A stretch of 35,486 nucleotides of DNA from Bog-366 sp964501985 (GTDB taxonomy: Bacteria > Acidobacteriota > Terriglobia > UBA7540): NCBI GenBank assembly GCA_964501985.1, contig CAZCVY010000060.1, positions 1 to 35,486 of the forward strand, written 5' to 3'. Below the pieces are notes generated by a model, which worked only from the letters and a program-made list of their open reading frames with translations, ran no database searches and was not told the DNA's origin. This document shows, piece by piece, positions 8,299 through 16,287 of this stretch (its first letter is position 1; every line of letters starts with the position of its first letter). Position numbers and translations under genes: made by a program.

Positions 8299-10023
8299 CT
8301 ATGCCGTCGCGATTTGCGCGGCTTCTTCCAGACCCATTTCCTTGATGGAGATTTCCCGCATTTTATATTTCTGGGTCTTCCCGTTGATAGTAATGGGGAA
8401 GGAATCGACGAACTTCACGTAGCGGGGAATCTTGAAGTGGGCGATACGGCCTTTGCAGAACTCGCGAATGGCCTCGGTGCTGGAAGTCGCGCCGGGCTTG
8501 AGCTTGACCCAAGCCATCACCTGCTCCCCGAATTTCCTATCGGGAATGCCAATAACCTGCACCTCGCTGATCGCGGGGTGGGTATAAAGGAACTCTTCGA
8601 TGTCGCGCGGATAAATGTTCTCGCCGCCGCGGATGATCAGGTCTTTGGATCGCCCGGTAATCTTGAAATAATCATTTTCGTTCATGGTGCCGAGGTCGCC
8701 GGAGTGCAGCCAGCCGTCGGCGTCGAGGGTCTGGCGAGTGGCCTCGGGATTCTGGTAGTAGCCTTTCATGACGGCATACCCGCGAGCGCACAACTCGCCA
8801 GGAGTCCCGCGGGGAACGATGCGGCCCGTGCGGGGATCGACGATCTTGATTTCCGTGTGCGCCATGGGCTTGCCCACCGTGGTGACGCGCAGCTCGAGCG
8901 GGTCGTCGGGAGTGGTCTGAGTTATCCCGGGGGATGTTTCAGTGAGGCCATAGACGATGGTCAACTCCGAGCAATGCATTTCGTCCACCACGCGGCGCAT
9001 GATGTTGATGGGGCAGGGCGAGCCCGCCATGATTCCCGTGCGCAGCGAGGTGAGATCGAACTCGTGAAAACGTGGGTGTTCAAGTTCAGCGATGAACATC
9101 GTTGGCACGCCGTGCACGGCGGTGCAGCGCTCCTCCGCGATTGCCTGGAGCGTGGCCAGCGCGTCAAAGTAATGCGCCGGAATCACCATGGCGGCGCCAT
9201 GTGCCACGCACACCATGTTGCCGAGTATCATGCCAAAGCAGTGGTAAAAGGGCACGGGGATGCAGAGCTTGTCCTGGTTCGAGAACCGCATGCCCTGGCC
9301 GATCAGCAGGCCATTATTCACAATATTGTGATGGCTCAGCAGCGCGCCTCGAGGGGCTCCGGTGGTGCCCGAGGTGTACTGAATGTTGACGGGATCGTCA
9401 AACTCCAGCGTGGCAGCACGGGCGGGCAGCGCTTCGGCAGGAAGGTTGTCACCCATTTGCAGCAGGTCGTTCCACGGGGTCATGCAGGGAGGGGCAGGGG
9501 AGTCGCCAATGAAAATCAGGTTGCGCAGGTGGGGTAATTTCCCCGACTGCAGCTCCCCCGGCACACTTCGAATAGCTTCGGGACAGATCTCAAAGAGGAT
9601 GGATGGGTAGCCACTCTTGCGGAAACCCTGGGTCAACAATAGCGTCGAGCATCCGGACTGCTGAAGCGCGTGCTCAAACTCCACCGTCCCGTAAGCGGGG
9701 TTGAGATTCACCAGGATGGCGCCGATTTTGGCCACCGCGAACTGCGTAATCACCCACTCGGCGCAGTTGGTGGACCAGATTCCCACCCGGTCGCCCTTTT
9801 GGATGCCCAAACGCAGAAGCCCCCTCGCAGCGCGCTCGACCTCGCGCAGGAATTCTTGATAGGTGTAGCGTTTGTTTTGGTGGCGGACGATGAGCGCAGG
9901 GTTGTGGGCAAACCGGGCGGCGGTGCGGTCCAGAAGCTGACCCACGGTGAGGCCCGACAGCGGCGATCCGCCCAGGCCCTGGCCATAACTCAGATTCACC
10001 GCCTCGTGTTGCCCATCGCTCAT
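8299..10023 (-). CDS. Fatty-acyl-CoA synthetase (AMP-binding, acyl-activating enzyme)
   Basis: 574 residues from ATG 10023. It activates a carboxylic acid with ATP to an acyl-adenylate and then forms the CoA thioester in the cytoplasm. The AMP-binding P-loop motif YTSGTTGAPRGALLSHHN lies near residue 212, VYGLTETSP further on, then GWLHSGDLG, the hinge motif KDLIIRGGENIYPRDIEE, and the C-terminal NGKTQKYKMRE with the catalytic Lys at 549. The order and length fit FadD-like medium/long-chain or short-chain acyl-CoA synthetases; chain length cannot be told. A longer frame starts at a TTG at 10086, but that coincides with the predicted transcription start, and the ATG at 10023 has a GGGGGCGGGA upstream. 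It is monocistronic, facing a convergent acyltransferase. Confidence 0.92.
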   Translation of the reverse strand: MSDGQHEAVNLSYGQGLGGSPLSGLTVGQLLDRTAARFAHNPALIVRHQNKRYTYQEFLREVERAARGLLRLGIQKGDRVGIWSTNCAEWVITQFAVAKIGAILVNLNPAYGTVEFEHALQQSGCSTLLLTQGFRKSGYPSILFEICPEAIRSVPGELQSGKLPHLRNLIFIGDSPAPPCMTPWNDLLQMGDNLPAEALPARAATLEFDDPVNIQYTSGTTGAPRGALLSHHNIVNNGLLIGQGMRFSNQDKLCIPVPFYHCFGMILGNMVCVAHGAAMVIPAHYFDALATLQAIAEERCTAVHGVPTMFIAELEHPRFHEFDLTSLRTGIMAGSPCPINIMRRVVDEMHCSELTIVYGLTETSPGITQTTPDDPLELRVTTVGKPMAHTEIKIVDPRTGRIVPRGTPGELCARGYAVMKGYYQNPEATRQTLDADGWLHSGDLGTMNENDYFKITGRSKDLIIRGGENIYPRDIEEFLYTHPAISEVQVIGIPDRKFGEQVMAWVKLKPGATSSTEAIREFCKGRIAHFKIPRYVKFVDSFPITINGKTQKYKMREISIKEMGLEEAAQIATA

Positions 10024-10094
10024 TCCCGCCCCCGTGATGGATCCATCCGCCGGGCAGAGCCACCCTGGAAAGGGCACTCCGTCCAAATCGCGGT

Positions 10095-10123
10095 AGTATC
10101 CGAGGCAACGGAAAGGAAGTCAA
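10095..10123 (-). promoter_or_regulatory. Sigma-70-like promoter of the acyl-CoA synthetase
   Basis: On the minus strand TTGACT (10118-10123) and GATACT (10095-10100) are 17 bp apart; matches to consensus are five and four of six. Transcription would start near 10088, giving a leader of about 65 nt to the ATG at 10023. Confidence 0.55.
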
Positions 10124-10488
10124 GAACCTTAATTTCTGAATGGCAAGCCTGGGTAGAAATGTCCCTTAATTTCTTAAATCCCCCATGGTTCGATCGCGGG
10201 TCCGCGTAGTAAACTGTTGTCGCTGCTTTGATGTGCGGGAGATGGCGGAGGAAGGAACCAGCCGCCGGGTGGGAGGCGTGGCAATCCGCCACAAGGCATG
10301 ACGACAGCGGCGGGCAAACCAACTGCCCGAAAGTGATTGGCATCGAAGCATTGGGATAATGCGCGACTCCTCGTTGCCCGAAACTATTCAGAACTACCGC
10401 CCCGAGGGGGTTTCCCGCACTCTCTGAACCCTCACCCACGCCCGTCGTGAGAAATTCAGGTTAAGATGCTCAGGAGGTTCAATTGATC
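10124..10488. other. Divergent intergenic region
   Basis: 365 bp upstream of the outer-membrane-type gene. It contains a small hairpin GTGGC-AATCC-GCCAC (10278-10292) and, at the right end, a perfect Shine-Dalgarno AGGAGGT (10472-10478) for the next gene. No other gene or clear plus-strand promoter is seen. Confidence 0.4.
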
Positions 10489-11223
10489 ATGGTGAAGAGA
10501 AAGACGGTGCAGGGCTTGCTGGTACTGGCCGTTCTTTTTTGGAGTACACGTGGTGCACAAGCACGAGACATTTTCAAAGACATCCAGGCTGATGTTTTTG
10601 CGCTGGGAGGGGGATCGACCCTGGTCGATGCGCAGGATTTTGATTCGGCGGGCAGGTTGATGCACACCCGTTTTGAGGTGGGCTCGAAGTGGAGTGTGGG
10701 CGTCGCAGTGCCCTACGGGAAGCTCCTCAATCTTGAGACGGCGTTCACGACTGGACCGAACAATCTTTGGCTGACCAACACGGAGATTTTCCCCCATACT
10801 CAGGCGGCGGGGTCCGTCGTGGAGTACCCGGCCAAGTTTTCTTCCGGAAGCGAGAGTGCTGTTTTCCACGCCCCCTTTTCCTTTCGCCACTTCCGCCCCT
10901 ATGCTGAGGGCGGCGTGGAGTTTGACCACTACACCCCTTCACGCGAGGCGATTGCCACTGCCAGATACGAAGGATGGGCCACGGTGAACACGGCGCTCCT
11001 GACCCATAACGATAAATTTGGCATGAACGTCGGAGTCGGCATCGACCGCAAATTTACAAAGCGCTTCACCTTCCGCATCGACGTGCGAGACCACATTACC
11101 AGTTCGCCTGCTTTTGGTCTTCCTCGTGTTGAGACCGAGGACAGCATTGCCGTATATCCCGTCTCGGGACGCGCCAATAATCTCGTCTACATGGCGGGAA
11201 TTCTCTTCCACCTCGGAAAATAG
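10489..11223 (+). CDS. Exported protein, probable outer-membrane beta-barrel
   Basis: 244 residues. It has a typical signal peptide (MVKRKT, hydrophobic core, cleavage after AQA near residue 23). The mature part is rich in alternating polar/hydrophobic and aromatic strands (for example FGMNVGVGIDRKFTKRFTFRIDVRDH and the end YMAGILFHLGK), as in small OmpW/OmpA-type barrels that acidobacteria often carry. The C-terminus is not the classical aromatic residue, so the barrel call is tentative. The ATG at 10489 is chosen, 10 nt after AGGAGGT; a TTG two codons upstream is also possible. It stands alone, about 390 bp upstream of the RND operon and in the same direction; a link with efflux is possible but not shown. 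Confidence 0.7.
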   Translation: MVKRKTVQGLLVLAVLFWSTRGAQARDIFKDIQADVFALGGGSTLVDAQDFDSAGRLMHTRFEVGSKWSVGVAVPYGKLLNLETAFTTGPNNLWLTNTEIFPHTQAAGSVVEYPAKFSSGSESAVFHAPFSFRHFRPYAEGGVEFDHYTPSREAIATARYEGWATVNTALLTHNDKFGMNVGVGIDRKFTKRFTFRIDVRDHITSSPAFGLPRVETEDSIAVYPVSGRANNLVYMAGILFHLGK

Positions 11224-11611
11224 TGAGATCCTCTCGGCTCGTGGTCCGCCAGCCGCGGGCCAGGGAGGCAACCGAGTGTGACAAGAGAATTAGCGGATCT
11301 TCTTAAACGATACCAACAGTGGAGGCTGGGAGGCGTAACCAGGAGCCCTTCGCTATCGTCAAATGAAAGTGTTAAATGTGTAAGATTTGCAAGCGCGCTT
11401 GGTGGGAATTAACTTTAGATTGGCCGCAACCGTAGCGAAATGACCGAAGGGTATTAGGGAACCCAGGCCCTAGCCCCCCGGAAGACGACATTAAAGTCTC
11501 AGCCTGTGGGTTGGGCTGGCAGCGACGCGGAATCGGTAATAAGAGATATCCTATCTTACATTTAGCCAGGTGTTGAGCGTTTCCCTCAGCAACAGCAGAG
11601 GCCAAGAGATT
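11224..11611. other. Intergenic region upstream of the RND efflux operon
   Basis: 388 bp. Only weak promoter-like elements are seen (TTGCAA, then 17 bp, then TAACTT on the plus strand, near 11388-11416). No regulator gene and no clear operator palindrome is present, so the operon's regulation is not readable here. Confidence 0.35.
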
Positions 11612-12883
11612 ATGAATCTGGAAAAATCAAATACGGTAGATCGATATCCCGCGCAAGATGCCATGCCCAGTTTTCGGACGTCGGAAGCACCGCCTCCTGG
11701 AAAACCTAAGAGTTACGGATGGCTTTGGCTGGTGATTTTGGTTTTGGTGGGGGTAGCAGTCTATTATTTCCGCTCTCATGCAAGTAGCGCGAAGGCCGCG
11801 AGCGATTCCGCCCAATCGCCGAGCGGCATGCCCGGGCGAGGTCCGGGGACGATACCGGTAGTTGGCGCGATCGCGCGAAAAGGAAACATTGGCGTCTACG
11901 ATACCGGCCTGGGCTCAGTGACGCCGATCTATACGGTGACCGTTAAGAGTCAAATCTCCGGCTATCTGATGCAAGTGGTCTATAAGGAAGGCCAGAGTGT
12001 TAACAAGGGTGACCTGCTGGCGGAAATTGATCCCCGGCCCTATCAAGTTATGCTAGAGCAGGCGGAAGCGGGATTGGCCCGTGATCAAGCCAACCTCGAG
12101 AATGCCATCGTGGATTTGAAGCGGTACCAAACGCTGGTCCCCCTGAAAGCCGTTCCTGAACAACAACTGGCGACGCAGGAAGCCTTGGTCAAGTCAACCG
12201 AGGGAATTGTCAAAACGGACCAGGCGCAGATTGATGTCGCCAAACTCGATCTCGTCTATTGCCATATCACCTCCCCGATTTCGGGCCGCGTGGGCCTTCG
12301 GTTGGTCGATCCGGGAAATTACGTTACCCCCACCGATGCCACAGGATTAGTGGTTATCACCCAAGTTGAGCCCATCAGTGTGGTTTTCCCGCTGGGGGAG
12401 GACCAGCTTCCCCCCATCCTGGCTCGATTGCACGCGGGGGCGCGGTTGAAGGTGGAAGCCTACGACCGGGAAATGAACACGAAGCTTGCCCAGGGGTGGC
12501 TCGAAACGTTGGACAATCAGATCGACCCGACGACCGGCACGGTCAAATTTCGCGCGAGTTTTGACAACTGGGATGGGAGCCTGTTCCCTAACCAGTTTGT
12601 CAATGCGCGGTTATTGGTAGAAGATAAACAGAGCGTAACCCTTATTCCCACGGCCGCCGTGCAAAGGAACGCCCAGGCAACGTACATTTGGCTAGTTAAA
12701 CCCGATTCCACAGTCACGGTGCGGACTATAACCCTCGGTACGTCGGAGGGGGAAGATTCGGAGGTCACCTCCGGCTTGGTTCCCGGCGATCAGGTTGTCA
12801 TGACGGGTGTCGATAAGCTCCAGGAAGGAAGCAAGGTTAAGGTAGCAAAGTCCGACGAGAGGAGTTCCAAAGGGAATTCATGA
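11612..12883 (+). CDS. RND efflux periplasmic adaptor (HlyD/MdtA family)
   Basis: 423 residues. It links an inner-membrane RND pump to the outer-membrane factor. One N-terminal membrane anchor (about 35-54) follows a cytoplasmic Pro-rich start. The barrel-sandwich half-motif VTVKSQISGYLMQVVYKEGQ and the phrase GDLLAEIDPRPYQ are typical of MdtA-type adaptors. An alpha-hairpin (about residues 150-215) follows, then ITSPISGRVGLRLVDPGNYV closes the lipoyl-like domain, and the beta-barrel and membrane-proximal domains end the protein. A longer GTG-started frame begins at 11570, but the ATG at 11612 directly precedes conserved-type sequence. The last four bases (ATGA) overlap the start of the first pump gene, indicating translational coupling. 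Confidence 0.93.
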   Translation: MNLEKSNTVDRYPAQDAMPSFRTSEAPPPGKPKSYGWLWLVILVLVGVAVYYFRSHASSAKAASDSAQSPSGMPGRGPGTIPVVGAIARKGNIGVYDTGLGSVTPIYTVTVKSQISGYLMQVVYKEGQSVNKGDLLAEIDPRPYQVMLEQAEAGLARDQANLENAIVDLKRYQTLVPLKAVPEQQLATQEALVKSTEGIVKTDQAQIDVAKLDLVYCHITSPISGRVGLRLVDPGNYVTPTDATGLVVITQVEPISVVFPLGEDQLPPILARLHAGARLKVEAYDREMNTKLAQGWLETLDNQIDPTTGTVKFRASFDNWDGSLFPNQFVNARLLVEDKQSVTLIPTAAVQRNAQATYIWLVKPDSTVTVRTITLGTSEGEDSEVTSGLVPGDQVVMTGVDKLQEGSKVKVAKSDERSSKGNS

Positions 12884-15800
12884 GCCCGTCACGGATTTTT
12901 ATCATCCGGCCGGTAGCCACATCGCTACTGATGGTCGGCATCCTCCTGGCGGGGGCGGTAGCTTACAAGCAGTTGCCGGTATCAGCCCTGCCGGAGGTGG
13001 ATTATCCCACCATCCAGATCATCACTTTCTATCCAGGGGCCAGCCCGGATGTGATGGCTTCCTCGGTTACGGCTCCTCTGGAGCGCCAGTTCGGCCAGGT
13101 GCCGGGGCTCCAGCAGATGACCTCAACCAGCTCCGACGGCAGCTCCATCATCACCTTGCAATTCAACCTTAGTCTGAATATCGACGTGGCTGAGCAGGAA
13201 GTGCAGCAGTCCATCAACGCGGCCGGAACCTATCTGCCTCCCGACCTTCCCACGCCGCCCATTTACAGCAAAAGCAACCCTGCCGATGCCCCGGTCCTGA
13301 CCCTGGCGCTCGCTTCCAATTCGCTGCCGCTGTCGAAGGTCGAGGACCTTGCGGACACGCGCCTCGCGCCGAAAATTTCCCAACTACCCGGAGTGGGCCT
13401 GGTGAGCATCAGCGGCGGCCAGAAACCCGCCGTGCGGATTCGGGCCAATCCTACCCAGTTGGCCTCGTATGGCCTCAACCTCGAAGATATCCGCAATGTC
13501 ATCGTGGCCGCCAACGTGAACCAGGCCAAAGGCAACTTCGATAGCCCGCACCAGTCGTATCAAATTGGCGCCAATGACCAGTTACTTTCGGCCGGTGACT
13601 ATGCGCCGCTGGTGGTTGCCTACCGGAACGGCTCCCCGGTGAAGATGACCGACGTCGCCACGGTCGGGGACGATGTGGAAAACCTCCGCCAAGCGGCCTG
13701 GATGAACGATGTTCCCTCTGTTATCGTAAACATCCAGCGTCAACCGGGCGCGAACGTCATCGCCGTGGTGGATCGCATCAAGGCCCTCCTAAATCAGCTC
13801 AAAAACGCGCTCCCGTCTTCTGTCCAGGTTACCATTTTGACCGACCGGACCACGACCATCCGGGCCTCCGTTGCCGACGTCGAGTTTGAATTGATGCTCA
13901 CGGTGGCCCTGGTGGTGATGGTCATTTTTCTTTTCCTGCGCAACCTGGCTGCCACCGTTATTCCCAGCGTGGCGGTTCCGCTCTCCCTGGTCGGCACATT
14001 TGGCGTGATGTACATGCTCGGTTACAGCCTTAACAACTTGACTTTGATGGCCTTGACCATTTCCACCGGGTTCGTGGTGGACGATGCCATCGTCATGATC
14101 GAGAACATCACGCGTTACATCGAAGAAGGCGAGCCGCCGCTTCAGGCCGCGCTGAAAGGTTCCGCGCAGATTGGCTTCACCATTGTTTCTCTGACCATCT
14201 CCTTGATCGCCGTACTGATTCCGCTCCTGTTCATGGGCGACATTGTCGGGCGGCTTTTCCGCGAGTTTGCCGTCACCCTGGCGGTTACCATCCTGGTTTC
14301 CGCCGTCGTGTCGTTGACGCTCACGCCCATGATGTGCTCGAAGCTGCTCAAGCATTCCCCGGAAGCCGATCAGACCCGGTTCTATCGAGTCACCGAGCGG
14401 GGTTGGAAGGCCATCATTTCCCTCTATGACCGCACGCTCCAGGTGGTGCTGCGCCATCAAACCGCGACTCTGCTGGTCGCCGCTGCGACGCTGGCCCTTA
14501 CCATTGTGCTTTATCTTTACATTCCGAAGGGATTCTTCCCCATTCAAGATACCGGGGTTATCCAAGGCGTTTCCGAAGCCGCGCAAACCGTGTCTTTCCA
14601 GGAAATGTCCACGGAACAGCAAGCACTTGGAAAAATCATTTTGAAGGACCCCGCCGTCGCCAGCTTGTCCTCGTTTATTGGCATCGATGGAACCAACGCC
14701 ACGCTGAATAGCGGGCGCATTCTGATCAATTTGAAGCCACTCGACGAACGCGAGATCAGTGCGACCGACGTCATCCGGCGCTTACAGCCCGAACTGGCCC
14801 GCGTGCCGGGAATCACCCTCTACATGCAGCCGGTGCAGGATATCAGCGTGGAGGACAGGGTCAGCCGTACGCAGTTCCAGTATACTTTGGAAGATCCAAA
14901 CGTCGACGAGCTGAATTCTTTCGCGCCCCAAATGGTCGCGAAACTGCAAGAAGTGCCCGAGTTGCGCGACGTGGCAAGTGACCAGCAGGAGGGTGGACTC
15001 CGCGCCAAGCTGATCTTCGACCGAAATACGGCTTACCGCTTGGGGATTACCCCCTCCACGATCGATCAAACGCTTTACGATGCTTACGGCCAGCGGGAAG
15101 TTTCCACAATCTTCACCCAGTTGAACCAGTATCACGTGGTGCTCGAAGTGAAGAGGGATTTCCAGCAAAACCCGTTGAACCTCCGCGACCTTTTCATCCG
15201 CACCAACGCGCCGACCACCGCCACTGGATCGACAGGTCTAGTGTCCGGAGGATCGGCAACCACCCAGTTGTACGGACCGACAAGCTCCCTGACCGCTGCC
15301 ACCACCAGCCTCGCGAACTCCACCTCCTCTCCAGGCCTCTCTTCCTCGATTGGATCGAGTACCGCATTCGGCGGGGGGCAGATTGCGTCCACATCCCCAT
15401 TCCCCAACGGGGGACAGGTGCCGCTGGCGGCTTTTACGCACGTGGAGGAGATGAACGCTCCCATTACCGTGAACCACCAGGGTCAGTTCCCGGTGGTCAC
15501 TCTCTCTTTCAATCTGGCGCCCGGTGCTTCCCTGGGAGATGCGGTGAAAGCAGTGGACAGAGTAAAGAAGGAAGTCAACATGCCCGCCAGCATCCAGGGA
15601 GACTTTCAGGGTACGGCAGCCTCCTTTCTGGCTTCGCTCTCCAACGAGCCCATTCTGATCCTGGCGGCTCTCGTCACGGTTTACATCGTTCTGGGCGTTT
15701 TGTACGAAAGTTACATTCATCCGGTCACTATCCTGTCTACACTGCCTTCGGCGGGCGTGGGCGCCCTGCTATCACTCATGATCTGCAAGGTTGACTTCAG

Positions 15801-16185
15801 CGTGATCGCGCTGATCGGCTTAGTGCTGCTCATCGGCATCGTGAAGAAGAACGGCATCATGATGATCGACTTTGCCTTGGACGCGGAACGCAAGGAAGGC
15901 ATGACGCCGGTCAATGCCATCTATCAAGCCTGCTTGCTGCGCTTTCGGCCCATCATGATGACCACCATGGCGGCGTTGCTGGCCGGAGTGCCTCTGGCGC
16001 TAGGAACCGGGATGGGTTCGGAACTGCGCCGGCCTTTGGGCATTGCCATGGTCGGCGGGCTCATCCTGAGCCAGTTGCTTACTCTTTATACGACCCCGGT
16101 AATCTATCTCTGGTTCGATCGCTTGGCAGTACGCTTTTCCCGGGGGCATAACGGCAGCCCCGGTGTTGAACCGGTGTCCAATTGA
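12880..16185 (+). CDS. RND multidrug efflux pump, MdtB-like, with a Ser/Thr/Gly-rich insertion
   Basis: 1101 residues, somewhat longer than the usual 1020-1050. It is a proton-driven trimeric inner-membrane exporter. TM1 begins at residue 7, and the TM4 proton-relay acids are D401-D402 in GFVVDDAIVMIEN. The TM10 lysine motif GIVKKNGIMMIDFA and the repeat GVLYESYIHPVTILSTLPSAGVGALL are conserved. Residues 778-846 form a low-complexity Ser/Thr/Gly/Ala insertion in the second large periplasmic loop that the second pump lacks. It overlaps the adaptor gene by 4 bp, and the second pump follows after 102 bp. Two non-identical pumps in one operon is the MdtBC arrangement, in which the two form a heterotrimer. 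Confidence 0.95.
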   Translation: MSPSRIFIIRPVATSLLMVGILLAGAVAYKQLPVSALPEVDYPTIQIITFYPGASPDVMASSVTAPLERQFGQVPGLQQMTSTSSDGSSIITLQFNLSLNIDVAEQEVQQSINAAGTYLPPDLPTPPIYSKSNPADAPVLTLALASNSLPLSKVEDLADTRLAPKISQLPGVGLVSISGGQKPAVRIRANPTQLASYGLNLEDIRNVIVAANVNQAKGNFDSPHQSYQIGANDQLLSAGDYAPLVVAYRNGSPVKMTDVATVGDDVENLRQAAWMNDVPSVIVNIQRQPGANVIAVVDRIKALLNQLKNALPSSVQVTILTDRTTTIRASVADVEFELMLTVALVVMVIFLFLRNLAATVIPSVAVPLSLVGTFGVMYMLGYSLNNLTLMALTISTGFVVDDAIVMIENITRYIEEGEPPLQAALKGSAQIGFTIVSLTISLIAVLIPLLFMGDIVGRLFREFAVTLAVTILVSAVVSLTLTPMMCSKLLKHSPEADQTRFYRVTERGWKAIISLYDRTLQVVLRHQTATLLVAAATLALTIVLYLYIPKGFFPIQDTGVIQGVSEAAQTVSFQEMSTEQQALGKIILKDPAVASLSSFIGIDGTNATLNSGRILINLKPLDEREISATDVIRRLQPELARVPGITLYMQPVQDISVEDRVSRTQFQYTLEDPNVDELNSFAPQMVAKLQEVPELRDVASDQQEGGLRAKLIFDRNTAYRLGITPSTIDQTLYDAYGQREVSTIFTQLNQYHVVLEVKRDFQQNPLNLRDLFIRTNAPTTATGSTGLVSGGSATTQLYGPTSSLTAATTSLANSTSSPGLSSSIGSSTAFGGGQIASTSPFPNGGQVPLAAFTHVEEMNAPITVNHQGQFPVVTLSFNLAPGASLGDAVKAVDRVKKEVNMPASIQGDFQGTAASFLASLSNEPILILAALVTVYIVLGVLYESYIHPVTILSTLPSAGVGALLSLMICKVDFSVIALIGLVLLIGIVKKNGIMMIDFALDAERKEGMTPVNAIYQACLLRFRPIMMTTMAALLAGVPLALGTGMGSELRRPLGIAMVGGLILSQLLTLYTTPVIYLWFDRLAVRFSRGHNGSPGVEPVSN

Positions 16186-16265
16186 CGATTTTCGCTTGCC
16201 GATTGGGGATTGCCGAGGATTGACTGACGAAACCGGACACTCGGCAAGCGAAAATCGGCAATTGG
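16178..16265. repeat. 25-bp inverted repeat between the two RND pump genes
   Basis: The arms 16178-16202 and 16241-16265 are inverted copies with one mismatch and a 38-bp loop. The left arm includes the stop codon of the first pump gene (16183-16185). In RNA this would be a long stable hairpin lying just upstream of the second pump gene. Confidence 0.8.
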
Positions 16266-16287
16266 GTCGAGTTTGTGTTGAATTAAG

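Noticed and set aside
8287..9537. 416-codon open frame on the plus strand
   Set aside because: It is antisense to the well-supported acyl-CoA synthetase; long antisense frames are expected with high-GC codon use.
13789..14622. 277-codon minus-strand frame inside the first RND pump
   Set aside because: Antisense shadow of conserved transmembrane sequence, with a His/Gly/Gln-rich composition unlike a real protein.
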